From Diogma glabrata (lineage: Eukaryota > Arthropoda > Insecta > Diptera > Cylindrotomidae): a stretch of DNA of 64,000 bases. The notes beneath the pieces are model-generated. The model was not told the origin of the DNA and made no database searches. It saw nothing but the letters and a program-made list of their open reading frames with translations. Position numbers and translations under genes: made by a program. Of the stretch, positions 38,224-50,432 are shown piece after piece; the first letter of the stretch is position 1, and each line of letters starts with the position of its first letter. The stretch is taken from the NCBI GenBank assembly GCA_963693315.1, contig OY856186.1:384188215-384252214 (forward strand), in the 5' to 3' direction.

Positions 38224-40125
38224 TATGGAGGAGCTGAAATCTCAAGCTCTGAGATATCAAGACTTCGGTCTGGGTTAAGGATTTTGATATAGTTTTCGGC
38301 AAAAACTTTTATGAGGACATTGTTTTTAGTTTTGGTCAGCCATGTATATTTAGCGTTTCAAAAAAACATTACAAAATCACAAATTCATATTTCTTTTCAA
38401 ATTCCAAAAATATTGTAAAAATTAAATAAAATCAAAAATTTAAACTGTTTCCAAAATTCAAAAATATTGTAAAAATTATAATAATATCAAAAATTGAAAC
38501 TTTTTCAAAATTCCAAAAATTATAATAAAACCAAAAATTTTTAATTTTTCAAAATTCTAAAAATATTTCAAAAATTCTTACAAAATCAAAAATTGAAACT
38601 TTTTTCAAAATTCTACAAATATATACATAAATAAAAATTCAATAATTCTTTTTTTTTCCTAAATTCTAAAAATATTGCAAAACTTATAACCTAATAACAA
38701 AATCAAATATTAAATTTTTATCCAAAATTCTAAAAATTTTGCAAAAATTATTACAAAATCAAATAAACAAACTTTTTTCAAAATTTAAAAAAAATTTTCA
38801 AAAACTATAACAAATTCAAAAATATCCATGTTCACGTATGTACGTATGTAATATTCCAAAAATTAGAATGAAATCAAATATTTAAACTTTTTATAAATTC
38901 TAAAAATATTTCAAAAGTTCTTAAAATTCATAAATACAAACTTTTTCCATAATTCTAAAAATATTGCAAAAATTATAACAATAACAAAAATTGAAACCAT
39001 TTTCAAAATTCCAAAAATTACAATAAAAGCAAATATTTAAAGTTTTTGAAAATTCTAAAAATATTCCAAAAATTCTTACAAAATCAAATATTGAAACTTT
39101 TTTTAAAATTCTAAAATTACATATCAAAAGAATAATATTTTTTTCATAATTCTAAAAATATTGCAAAAATTATAACACAAACAAAAATTAAAAGTTTTTC
39201 CGACATTCTACAAATACTGCAAAAATTATTACAAAATCAAAAATACAAACTTTTTTTCAAAATTCCAAAAATAATTCAAAAACTATAACAAATTCAAAAT
39301 ATGTCTATGTCCAATTTCTTTTCAATTACATTTACGTCAAAATAACAGCAAAAAATTTTTTTTCAAAAAATTATCCAAAAAAAATATTGAAATCATTTTT
39401 TGACACACTTGACATTATTTTTTTGACAAACTTGTAATGCCACAATTCTCTATAATAATAATAAAATTTCATGTCGTACAAATTATTAATTTCATTTTGT
39501 TCCAAAAAATTGGGTAAAAAATAAATAAAAATCTTTCTTTTGACACACTTGACAACATTTTTTTGACAAACTTATAATGCCATAATTCTCAATAATAATA
39601 ATAAAATTTCATTTCAAACAAACAATATTATTTTTTTCCAAAAAATTGGGTAAAAAAATATATAAAAAATTTTCTTTTGACACACTTGTCAACATTTTTT
39701 GACAACTTTATGATGCACTAATCTAGTTTTTGAGCTCACATAGCAATCCCGACCATCCAGATTATTCCACATTTTTTGTTGCTACTCATTATCACTTAAA
39801 ATAACGTTGTTTAAGCAAAAAATATGCATATTTCCTTGTTTTGAAACACTTGACGTTTTTTTTTACACACTTCCGGTACAGTTATCGAACTCATCGTCCT
39901 TTCGGATCCAACCATTGAGAGAACCTATTTTAAGAAATCAAAATTTTTCAAATCCGTTTTCTAGATTCCGTCGGTTGTGACCGCCGGATGGCCGGCAGAC
40001 AGACATACATTTTTTTGCTTATTTAGAATCAGTAGTTCCTAAAATGTCGAGAAATGTCAAAAAAGTTGGGGTAAGAATTTTGCTTATAGCTTATGATTGC
40101 AATACTTAAGTCTTTCAGACCGAAG
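38224..40125 (+). repeat. Family B repeat, copy 4, with inner segment
   Basis: Starts ATATGGAGGAGCTGAAATCT like copy 6, then AGACTTCGGTCTGGG (containing the family terminus ACTTCGGTCTG). The long AAAATTC tandem and GACACACTTG modules follow, and the end is CTTTCAGACCGAAG|TA. ACTTCGGTCTG near 38263 and CAGACCGAAGT at 40116-40126 are exact inverse copies, so this may be one whole element rather than an arm. Confidence 0.8.
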
Positions 40126-40770
40126 TAAAATAAATAACAAAGTTTTCTGTTTTTTATAAATAAATTATCTAATGCACACATACATTAGGAAACTTTTGTA
40201 TTATTTTGTTCTCTTTTTCTCCTATACAGATTAAATTGAGAAGAAAAAGAACCTAAGTATTATGACGCTTATTTTACCGTTTTGTAAAAAATTCATCTTA
40301 TACATAAATAAAAATACTTCTTATCTCTTTTTCTCCTATATAAATCAAATTTTTGTCCAATATAGACGACGTTAAGAAAAAAAAAAGAAAATATTTTGAC
40401 GGTTATTTAACCGTCATTTTAATTATTTGCTTTTGTTTTTTGTAAATAAATTAATACATACATATGAAAACGTTTAATGATTTTTTTTCTCTTTTTATCC
40501 AATATAAACGTAATTAAGAAAAATAAATAACAAATTTTTCTGTTTTTTATAAACAAATTATCTAGTGCACACATACATTAGAAAACGTTTGTATTGTTTT
40601 GTTCTCTTCTTCTCCAATACAGATTAAATTGAGAAGACAGAGAAGCAAAGTATTTTGACGGTTATTTTACGGTTTGTGGCGATTATTTTTTCTCTCTTTT
40701 TGTTCAACATAGAAGACGTTAAGAAGAAACATTTTCTTATGTTTTTTGTAAATATATTATCTACATTTAT
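40122..40770. repeat. ~394-bp tandem repeat
   Basis: AATAAATAACAAAGTTTTCTG (40130) and AATAAATAACAAATTTTTCTG (40524) start two units about 394 bp apart. Each contains TGCACACATACATTAG, TCTCCTATACAGATTAAATT-like sequence and TTTTGACGGTTATTTTAC. A half-unit similarity (CTCTTTTTCTCC) suggests an older ~200-bp period. No coding signal. Confidence 0.75.
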
Positions 40771-40984
40771 GGAGGAAAATAGTAAAAAACCGACAAAATA
40801 CATATAACAGTTTTAAGGTTATTTATTTTCTCTATTTCTCCAATTTTTTCCTAATACCATTTAATGTGTCTTAGATAAGTTGTGTGTGTGTCTTTGATAA
40901 ATTATACCTTTTAATTTATTTACCATTATTTGGGTGGGTGACAAATGAACATGGCATCTTGAAGAAACTGAAAATGTAATACAA

Positions 40985-41980
40985 TCAGCAAACTACTCAA
41001 AAACCTTCCATAACTCCAAAAATATTGTAAAAATTAATTAAAATCAAACTTTTTTCTAAATTCTAAAGATATTCCAAAAATTATTACAAAATCAAAATTT
41101 GAATCTTTTTCCAAAATTCCAAAAATTATAATAAAATCAAAAATTTAAATTTTTTCAAAATTCTAAAAATATTCCAAAAATTCTTACAAAATCAAAAATT
41201 AAAAGTTTTCCAAAATTTTAAAAATATTGCAAAAATTATTACAAAATCAAAAATACAAACTTTTTTCAAAATTCCAAAAATGGTATCTTCGGATATTCAG
41301 AGACGTTAATATATATATTTAATTATATTAACACTAAACATGCCTTACTTTCAATAAAAAAAAAATTCTATGTCCAATTTCATTTTTAATTACATTTACG
41401 TCATAAAAACAGCAACATTTTTTTCCATAAATTGGCTAAAAAAATAACTGAAATCATTTTTTGACATACTTGACATTATTATTTTGACAAACTTATAATG
41501 CCATAATTCTCAATAATAATAATAAAATTTCAAGTCATACAAATTATTAATTTTATTTTTTTCCAAAAAATTGGGTAAAAAAGTAAATAAAAATCTTTCT
41601 TTTGACAACATTATTTCGACAAACTTATAGTGCCATAATTTTCAATAATAAAAAATAAAATTTCATGTCAAACAAATAATTCATTTTATTTTTTCCGAAA
41701 AATTGGGTAAAAAATAGATAAAAATCTTTATTTTGACACACTTGACAACATTTTTTTGGCAAACTTATAATGCAATAATCTAGTTTTTGATCTCACGTAC
41801 CAATCCCGATCATCCAGATTTCTCCACATTCTTTGTTCCTACTCATTATCACTTAAAATAAACGTTTTTTAAGCAAAAAATATGCATATTTCCTTGTTTG
41901 TTCCACACACTTGACAATTTTTTGACACACTTGTGGTACAATTATCGAACACATCGTCCTTTCGGCTCTTACCATTGAGT
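40985..41980 (+). repeat. Family B repeat, copy 5, truncated at the terminus
   Basis: AAAATTC tandem followed by GACACACTTG modules. It stops at CTTACCATTGAGTTGACG near 41975, before the GC-rich block and the terminal palindrome. A Gypsy remnant begins directly after. It is interrupted at 41279-41372 by a LINE tail. Confidence 0.8.
41279..41372 (+). mobile_element. Very short LINE 3'-end insertion
   Basis: TGGTATCTTCGGATATTCAG through AACACTAAACATGCCTTACTT and an A-run is the plus-strand form of the LINE tail at 18912-18995. Only about 80 bp plus poly(A) were inserted, all of it 3' untranslated, into family B copy 5. Confidence 0.85.
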
Positions 41981-41984
41981 TGAC

Positions 41985-43970
41985 GAAAAGGCTTCGGTAA
42001 TTAAAAATAATGATGGTTACGGATAATACAACGAACGCGGAAGAAATTAAGAACAAGTGCTTCATTACGGTGGGTTAGATCTTCAAGATGTATTTTACAG
42101 TTTAACAAAAAATGCGGAAGACCTCACCGAAAAAAAGATAATGAGTTTAATTAAATGATAAAAGTATATAACCATAAATTTTACCAAAATCAAACTCCAC
42201 TATAGAATGTACTAAATTTAGAAAAATAAAACAGCAATCTGATGAAACTGTTTCAAAGTATTTAGTTCGTCTTCGTACACAAAAGTCAAACTGCGAAAAT
42301 GATGCAAAACATATAACTGAGCAAATCCGAAAGCCGCTTATAGTTCTTCGAAAGACTCGAATTTCAAAAAGAAAGTTTGTAAAAAGCGAACGAGTTCACG
42401 AAATCGAAGTACGGGTCAACTTTTCAAATTTGAAAATGAATGATCAGAACGCTTGTTAAAAGTGCGGTAAATTAGGTTATTTTAGGCGTAATGAAAACTG
42501 TCCTGCTCGATCAGGAACTAGTTGAACCAGTTGAAGGAATTTCACAATGAATATTATCTTTAGTAGTTTTTCCCAAAAATAATGGTGTGGATGTAAGAAT
42601 TTGTGAAGATATGCCTGAAGTGAAGCAAACAGAGCTGTAGTGGAGAAATACATCCGTTACCAACTTTCAACGATATTAAGCCAAGCTTATCTAGAGGTTC
42701 AATTTTTTCTAAAGTGAACATAAAAAATGCCTTTTCATCAAATAGAGATTACGCTACATTCAGGAGAGATTATACAACGTTTATATCACATGAGGCTGTA
42801 TGTTTGATATGACAAGCTCAAGTGAAATATTTCAAAAAGTAATGGAAAATTTTTTAATAGGCATAAAATAGGCATAAATGGCATAATATTGTTGATATTT
42901 TGATTTTTGCAAGTAATATAATGGAACACAATAAGATATTAGAAACCGTATGCATAAAATAAATGGGAATATCGTAAAAGTGAGAGTGTGTTTATGGAAC
43001 ACATTCTATCGCTAAATGACATTAGACCAGCAAAATTTCAGTAATTCAAAATATTCGAGTACCAACTAACAAAGAAATGCTTTAAAGTTTTTTGGGTTTA
43101 ACAAACTACCCAGGACGTTTCATTCCAAATTTAGCTACGCTAAGTGAACCATTAAAGAAAATAACCAGATTTGTAAATAAAAATGAACAGAAGGAAGAAC
43201 AACAAAATGCTTATGATAAACTAAAGGGTATCATGTAGCGGTTTTGCGATGAACCAGTAAAATTGTCCAATACACAGTTTTTACACTACAGATCTACAGT
43301 TAAATTGTACAATTTAATTGAAGAAAATAGTTAATGAAATACTGTGTCAAAAAGTGAAGAAATAGAACTTCAATTACTTTCATCAATTTTTTTTCTTGTA
43401 AATTTGTTTTTTATTTTATTTTCTTTATTGAGCAAGAGCCCGCGACGGCCAGACCTTCGTTATTTTATAAAAACTGAAAGTTTCTCTGCGCATACGCCCT
43501 TCTAAGGTAGGAATGATTAGTGACATATGATCATAGTAGTTTTGACAGGGAGCGGGTTACAAAGGGGTCTCCAAAGTTTCGTGAAAGTATAAAATCTAAT
43601 TTATTTTATAAAATAGCGAATTTCTGGCCGTCGCGGGCTTTTAATCTATTATTTATTGAACATTGTACTAATTTTGTAGTTAATAAATATATCATAAATA
43701 CTATTTACCAACTTTGTACTATTTTATGTATAAATTATACCTAAAAAAAATAAAATGTTGTATGGAACTTGAGAAATTCTACCTTTTTACATTCTACCTA
43801 CCAAGAAATACTATGCTGTTGTCACCATCATTACACGGGGAGATAGAACAACAAAACAGAAGTTTACTAAAACGATTAATAATTTCACAGTTGGAAAATA
43901 AAAAGTACAGGAATTTACTTAATCACAATTTATTAATGCACACTTGGCTGGTTGTTAAAAACTAAATATT
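41985..43970 (+). pseudogene. Ty3/Gypsy gag-pol remnant
   Basis: Plus strand, many stops. Gag pieces: HYGGLDLQDVFYSL (near 42065), TVSKYLVRLRTQKSNC (near 42250), and a decayed zinc knuckle KCGKLGYFRRNENCPAR (42455-42510) whose first Cys codon is followed by a stop. RT/RNase H pieces: NIVDILIFAS (near 42885) and FLGLTNYPGRFIPNLA (near 43090). After the MITE at 43437 comes an integrase piece, LHGEIEQQNRSLLKRLI (near 43835). The order gag-RT-integrase shows a Ty3/Gypsy element. Protease and most of integrase are missing and no LTRs were found. Confidence 0.8.
43437..43639. mobile_element. 203-bp MITE with GC-rich ends
   Basis: AGCCCGCGACGGCCAGA at the left and TCTGGCCGTCGCGGGCT at the right are exact inverse copies (17 bp). 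TTTTATAAAA just inside both ends extends the repeat. It lies inside the Gypsy remnant, between RT and integrase pieces. I could not define the target duplication. GC-rich ends in AT-rich DNA make it conspicuous. Confidence 0.75.
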
Positions 43971-44055
43971 CCAAGACAAAAAATTCTTTGTGCTCAAAAA
44001 ACTACGAGAGTAATTCATTTTTTTAAATCAAAAGAACACGTGACACAAAATCATC
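43971..44055. other. Junction between Gypsy remnant and family A copy
   Basis: Short AT-rich stretch; nothing recognised. Confidence 0.4.
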
Positions 44056-44835
44056 GAGTAATGATGATGAAACTTATGGAAAATGTTTCAATTAGTGTGA
44101 GAAGATAATTGTCATCTTTTGGAACACATTGATCTAAGTGGCGGGGGGTCTACCATACAACTGCTGACTTTTCACACCTTCACCTTAAAGTTTGTTGGAA
44201 GCATACAGACTTCATTCACTAATCAATTCTAATGACACTTTGAACAAAGATGGAGAATTAAATGACAAAAAACTGATTAGTTTTTCGACAATATTGGAAT
44301 AAGTCGTGGAGGGTCTCCCAAACACCTGTTAACTGTGTCACAATTTTTTCAATGTTTGTTGAGAGCATACGGCATTCGTTCGTGAATGAATTTTGATGAC
44401 ACTTTGCAAAGAGATGCAAATATGTATGGCAAGGAACTGATTAGTTTTTGAGCAATAGTGAACAAACTGGTAGGGAGTCCTCCGAGCACCTGTTTTTTTG
44501 GAAGCTCAATAGCATCTGTACCTGATAATCCAATTGGATGAAACTTGGTTCATAAACATTTAGAATGGTTCACAACAGTTCAGCATCCAACTTCCGGTTT
44601 TTCACTTCTGGTTAAATCTTTTTTTTACTTTTTCTCTTACAACAGAATTTATGTTTGTTGGGATACTACTGCTTTCTTTAACATTTTTATAATTAGAAGT
44701 ACGTGAAATCTGTCTGATTGGTTAGCTTTTAATTAAAGTATTTGATGGATATTAGCTCACTATATATCCAGAACACTATGTTTCAAGAGCTGTGGTGAAG
44801 TCAGCTGATGCATAGCGTCGCAATATTTTTTGTGG
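44056..44835 (+). repeat. Family A repeat, dispersed single unit
   Basis: One 629-bp-type unit (GATGATGAAACTTATGG..., GGCGGGGGGTCTACCATAC, GACACTTTGCAAAGAGATGC, CAACTTCCGGTTTTTCACTTC) followed by the end module to GCGTCGCAATATTTTTTG. It is as diverged as the fourth unit of the array at 2279-4440, so it is an older, independent copy. Confidence 0.85.
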
Positions 44836-44889
44836 TTTTTGAAAACACAGTTTTCGGCTAAAATGTGAATTTTTCCTACCTCTCCCTTT

Positions 44890-47490
44890 TTAACTTCTAG
44901 TCGAGTAAAATTAGGTTTTTACTTCTAAGTCCTCAGGGACAGCTCCGATTTTGATGATTTTTTTTTCAATGTGTGTTTTTATATATTATTTGAAATCAGA
45001 AACATTACAATGTGCGCAATTAAATATTTATATTGTTTAAATAATAAAAACATAATATATGGAGAGAAAAAATTTTGTCACGGTATTTACTAACTTTTAA
45101 ATAGTATAATTTAAAAAATTTGTTTTTTTTCGTTTTTAATTTTTAAAAGCTTATACAAAAATTGTAAACATTTATAAATGATTTTGTATTTATTTTACAT
45201 TTAAATATGATAATATATAATTCTAAATTCAGGAAATTCGATGATTGAAGTCCAAATAAGTCCCCATATAATGAATAATAATGAAGCATTTCCACAATCC
45301 CACAAAAAAAAAAATAAAGTCCTATTTTCATCTAATTTAAATTATATGAGTTGAACATGTATGATTTATTGTAACATAACTCTCTCAATTTAAAGTTACA
45401 ACTTCCATTAAAAACTCGATTTATAGGTACTTTCAAGGGTATAAGATGATACATATTCCAACATGCCTATACCCTTCACCTTCAAATTGTTAAGGGTTGA
45501 ACGACTCGAAAGGAGTGATCCGTGCACTATAATGCAAACTTGATACAGTTATATCTTTATTATTTTTAATCCCACAGAAAACAAAATAAAACCAATTTTT
45601 GGTTGAAAAAAAACCTACGTTTTTGTCTGGAGTAGTTTTTTACGTATATTTGTTAGTTTTAGAGTTATTTTGAACAGAAGGTACTTTCTTAGGAAATTTG
45701 AAAATTAATTTTTCATTATTATCAAACTTTTTTCGGAAAATACGTAGTCTAATCTAGCAAAACTTCTGGATCACATAGGTAACACTAAAATACAGCTAGC
45801 TGTAAAGGGGCTATGATCAACATAAATTCTATTGCGGAATGACCGAGATTTTAACGCGGAGTTTCTATTTTGAATTCGAGATGCCCCCCTCGTAACTTGG
45901 GTTTTTTAATGCAAACAACTTGTACTAGTGCCCATTTTAAAGGTCTTTCCAATCATTACAAAAAGTATGGCAGTTTTGTCCGAAAAATACATTGCTTTTC
46001 CGCTATTTAACGTTGAATTCTTCGAACCGACTCGTTAAAAAAATGGCTCGTCATTGAGCCATAACTTGCATTATTTTGGACCTACAACCCTCATAAAAAC
46101 AATAATCTTTTCGTTTTTTTAAGTTTCATTTTTTTTATTACCAAATTTTTGATAGAACGCTAAGTTTTAGAGTTATTTTCCAAAAACTATCAAAAACCAT
46201 GCATTTTTCAACGAACAATATAAGTTTTCAATCGCGAATAACTCGAAAAATATCGATCTATCGAAAAAACTTTATACAACATTTTATACTTCAAATGTGT
46301 CCTTTTATCTATTTCTGGGGTTACTTTGAGTAAAAAATATTCCGCCCTCAAGAAGGAGTGGAATCCGCCCCAGGATAAAAGGGCACATCAGCGCTATGCC
46401 ACTTTCGTTCCTTGAGCCATTCCTAAACTACTCACCAAATTTCATGTTGATCGGACAAGGTTCAAAGAATTCGGAGCGGAAAACGTGTCTGTTCGTAAAA
46501 CTCAGCAAAGTCTCTATATTAATGACAAATGTATACAGAAGTTAGACATAGCGATTAGTGTGTATATATTTTGCTACTCTTATAATACCATATTTTTATA
46601 TTATTATTAAATGAAATTTTCTATAAATTTGAACTTAACAATTCTTTTATTGCATAAATTTTGTTTAAAAAAATAATTTGTTCATAAATTTTGTTTATAA
46701 TTGTTTAAACAATCTAAATATTTAATTGCGCACATTGTAATGTTTCTGATTTCAAATAATATATTGTAATAAACTTCGTCCAGAATGGGTTAATTAAATT
46801 TAATCATAAATAACCAATACGTTCTGCCTAAATGTTTTCTACATTCAGACTATGGCAAAGATGAATTAAAAGTTAACTCCCTTTAACTAATACAAGTTGC
46901 ATAAATTAATGTAAATTAAATTTTTATATTAATGAATTAAAAGGAGGTGTGGCCTATTGTTTCTAGAAAATACACTGGCAACAAAAACTGAGTTACCAGA
47001 CGTTTCTGCTTATTTGTTTTTGAATATAAATAAGCGAACAAAATATCAAATAATCAGTTTTAATTTTGCAATTAAAAGTGTGTTACAAATATTCGCAAGT
47101 AGAAGGAATAATCGGTGGTACTTGAGCCTGGGTACTAATAGTGAAAGAATTTAAACCTAGTGGAATAGTAAATACAGATTTTACGATTCTGAATATTATT
47201 GATTCAAATTGTGGAAAAGCGGTGAAGTTTATCGTACATAAATTAGAGACCCTGGAATTTATTGTAATTAAAATCGGAAGTTGCTGTAACTGGTTGATCA
47301 ATAAAGTTTGAGATTTTGTTAACTAAAGATCTGTCTTTTTACTGTCGTATTTGCTCAATAATCTAAAAGAACCAACGAAGAGTCGTTACAATATAAAAAC
47401 ACACATTTTAAAAAAAAATCATCAAAATCGGAGCTGTCTCTGAGGACTTAGAAGTTTGACGGATTTTGAAGCTAATTTTACTCGACTATT
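44890..47490. repeat. Family D inverted repeat element, interrupted by a solo LTR
   Basis: Left arm 44890-45040 is inverted at 46700-46764 plus 47395-47490; the right arm is split by the solo LTR at 46765. Shared text includes AGTCGAGTAAAATTAG, GACAGCTCCGATTTTGATGA and ATTACAATGTGCGCAATTAA. The 1.6-kb centre (45050-46690) is non-coding and includes CCAAATTTCATGTTGATCGG and two copies of TTAGAGTTATTTT. No ORF over 65 codons. Superfamily unknown. Confidence 0.7.
46765..47390 (+). mobile_element. Solo LTR, 626 bp, TSD ATAT
   Basis: Starts TGTAATAAAC and ends GTCGTTACA, with TGTAA/TTACA inverted ends, flanked by ATAT (46761-46764 and 47391-47394). The opposite arm of the family D repeat preserves the empty site AATAATATATAAAAAC with a single ATAT, which proves the insertion and its limits. 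ATATAAATAAG near 47025 could be a TATA region and CAATAAAG near 47300 a poly(A) signal. The 4-bp duplication and TG...CA ends fit an LTR retrotransposon, Gypsy or BEL; orientation is inferred from these signals. Confidence 0.9.
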
Positions 47491-48719
47491 CGAACAATAC
47501 AAAAGAAAAAAATTGAAAACTTCACGATTATAGGAAATATTTTAAGGGTTAAATGAAAACTAAAGCCGTCGGCTTATCATTTGAAATATTATTAAATGGG
47601 GTTGGAGCATAAACTTCGAAAAATAGTATATTTTTCAACGATGCCGAAAACAACAAATTTTGAAGCGAGAGGACAGTTTATCAGCCGAGGCGATAGCCGA
47701 GGTTGGTAATGGTCGCGAGATTCAAAATATGATTTTCGGCGAGTAGAAAACTGTACTTTTTCTACTACTTTTTAAAAAATTATTATTAATTATTAAACAT
47801 TTTCATTTAAAATTACATACAATTCAAATTTTAAAATATAAACATCCAAACAAATCTTTAAATTTATATTTCTGCTATTAAAATATAGATGACTCAAAAT
47901 GAATAGATTAACCAATTTTTATATTATAAATAAAACCGTCTTTAGTTACAAGCCTGATTGTCCTTTCGTACAAAAAAATCGTCAACTGTATACATATACA
48001 TATATTTATTCTATTTGCACTACAAAATTCTATAATTTTATTCTATTTGGTCTATAAAGTCCCTAAAATCATTAAATAACACATTTTTAAAGGTTTATTG
48101 TTTTTTGCATTTCGCGTCGACATAGTAGGCTTATAACTAAAGACGGTTGTCTAATATACAAAGTCAAGTCTAAAATAAAAACAACAGTTTTGATTTAGTT
48201 TTTGGATGGGAATGACGTTACGTAAATTCCTGATATATTTTAAAACAACGTAAAATATTTTATGTAAATAAATATTTTTTTTCGTTTTTCTTAAATAAAA
48301 AGGTGAAATAATTTTTTTTAAAATATCTTAACACCAACTGTTTGTTACCATACTATTTAAAAATAATATGTGAATCTTATATAGTTAACTATTATATTAT
48401 TTTTACATTTTTAATGTAAATTGTCCGTAAATAATTCTAAAATTAATTAACGTCGTCTTCCCAAGAAAGACAAATTAACACTAAAAAATTATTTCATTCA
48501 ATTAATTGATTATCTTAACGGCTGTTCTAGGATGATTTATTCTAGTAAAGAAATTAGAAAATAGATGGATTTTAAGAAATTACTTTCGTCACTAGGTACG
48601 AAAGTAATTTGTATAGGTTTTTTTATCACTGGTGACGAAAAAAAAATTTTCGATGCAATGAACAAACATCGAAAGTAGATTTTTTAAGTTGGGTAGTAGA
48701 AAAAAGTATTTTTAGCTTT
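47491..48719. other. Non-coding stretch with small palindromes
   Basis: No gene. Near 47690 CAGCCGAGGCGATAGCCGAGG is a short repeat. At 48580-48615 TACTTTCGTCACTAGG and TACGAAAGTAATTT form a hairpin. From 47496 to 47600 the sequence is related to 50437-50560 (CACGATTATAGGAAATRTT, GGCTCATCATTT). Confidence 0.5.
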
Positions 48720-49020
48720 GACGAATTAGGTGTCATGTTAAGGGTGAATTTTTTTTCTAGCCCAAAACCATTTTTTTCTAATTTTGAAAAGCATAGTTTT
48801 CGATTTATTTTCATAAACGTGAAAATTTGTTTCTGTCCCACCCCGCCCTTTCAATTTCGAACATTACAAAAGAAGAAAAAAAGAAAAGGTGATTTTTTTT
48901 TTAGTCCTAAACAATTTTCTTGTATTTTTTGAAAACACAATTTTCGACTTATTTTTGAAAATGCGAAAAATTTTTACTGTACCACCCTCCCCCTTCCTAA
49001 CCTCGAACATTACAAAAGAA
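48720..49020. repeat. ~135-bp tandem module
   Basis: Two diverged units each run TTTTTCTAGYCC-AAAC..TTTT, then ...GAAAACACAATTTTCGAYTTATTT, then CCACCCYSCCCYTTCC, then TCGAACATTACAAAAGAA. A third relative lies at 44840-44890. No coding signal. Confidence 0.6.
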
Positions 49021-49021
49021 A

Positions 49022-50430
49022 AAATATGGAGGGGCTGAAATCTCACAGCTCTGAGATATTAAGACTTCGGTCTGGGTAAAGGTTTTTGATATAGTTTTCG
49101 GCAAAAAACTTTCACGAGGACATGGTTTTTAATTTTGGGCAGCGATGTATATCAAACAAAACTCTTTGTTAAAGTACAAGTATTTTTTATATCTGTTTAA
49201 AAACTTATTACAAAACTAACACGAAATATCAATACATTGCCGGAAAATTATAATCAAAATTCCAAAAATATTGTTAAATTAAATAAAATCAAACTTTTTC
49301 AAAATTCCAAAAATATTCCAAAAACTAGAATGAAATCAAATATTTAAATTTTTTCTAAATTCCGATAATATTCCAAAAATTCTTAAAAATTCAAACTTTT
49401 CCAAAATTCTAAATATGTTGCAAAAATTATTACAAAATCAAAAATTAAAACTTTTTTCAAAATTATAATAAAATCAAAAATTTAAAATTTTTCAAAATTC
49501 TAAAAATATTCCAAGAATTCTTACGAAATCAAAAATTAAAACTTTTTCCGAAATTCTAAAAATAATGCAAAAATTATTACAAAATCAATGATACAAACTT
49601 TTTCAAAATTCAAAAATATTTCAAAAACTAAAACAAATTCAAAAATTTCCATGTTTAATTTCATTTTCAATTACATTTACGTCATAAAACAGCTACATTT
49701 TTTTTCCAAAAAATTGGCTAAAAAATAAATGAAATTATTTTTTGACACACTTGACAACATTTTTTTGACAAACTTATAATGCCATAATTCTCAATAATAA
49801 TAATAAAATTTCATTTCAAACAAACAATTTTATTTTTTCCAAAAAATTGTGTAGATATAAAAAAGAATCTCTCTTTTGACACACTTGACAACATTTTTTT
49901 GACAAACTTATAATGCAAAAATTCTCAATAATAATAATAAAATCTCATTTCAAACAAACAATTTTATTTTTTCCCAAAAAATTAGGTAAAAAAATAAATA
50001 AAAATCTTTCTTTTGACACACTTGACAACATTTTTTTGACAAACTTATAATGCAATAATCTAGTTTTTGGTCTCATATACCAATCCCTACCATCAAGATT
50101 TCTCCAAATTTAATGTTCTTACTTGTAATCACTTAAAATGAACGTTTTTAAGCCAAAAATATGAAAATTTGCTATTTTTGACACACATAATGATTTATTT
50201 TGACACGTATCCGGTACAGTTATCGAACACAGCGTCCTTTCGAACCTGTCTCTTGAGTATACCTATTTTTAGAAAAAAAAATGACGGCGGACGGCCGGAC
50301 GGACATAAATTTTTTTTTTTGCTTTTTTAGAATCAGGAGGTCCTAAAACGTCGAGAAATGTCAAAAAAAGTGGGGGTAAGAATTTCACTTTGAGCTCATG
50401 AATGTAATACTTAGGTCTTTCAGACCGAAG
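49022..50430 (+). repeat. Family B repeat, copy 6, with inner segment
   Basis: Begins ATATGGAGGGGCTGAAATCT exactly like copy 4. The inner segment 49033-49255 is the reverse complement of 17285-17580 in copy 2. Then come the tandem, GACACACTTG modules, a shortened GGACGGCCGGACGG block and the terminus CTTTCAGACCGAAG|TA. Minus-strand 49123-49055 contains the same coding-like stretch as copy 2, opening ATG-TCC-TCG-TGA. Confidence 0.85.
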
Positions 50431-50432
50431 TA

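Noticed and set aside
45143..45331. 62-codon minus-strand frame in family D
   Set aside because: AT-rich composition artefact rich in F, Y, I and N; no support from the repeat's other arm.
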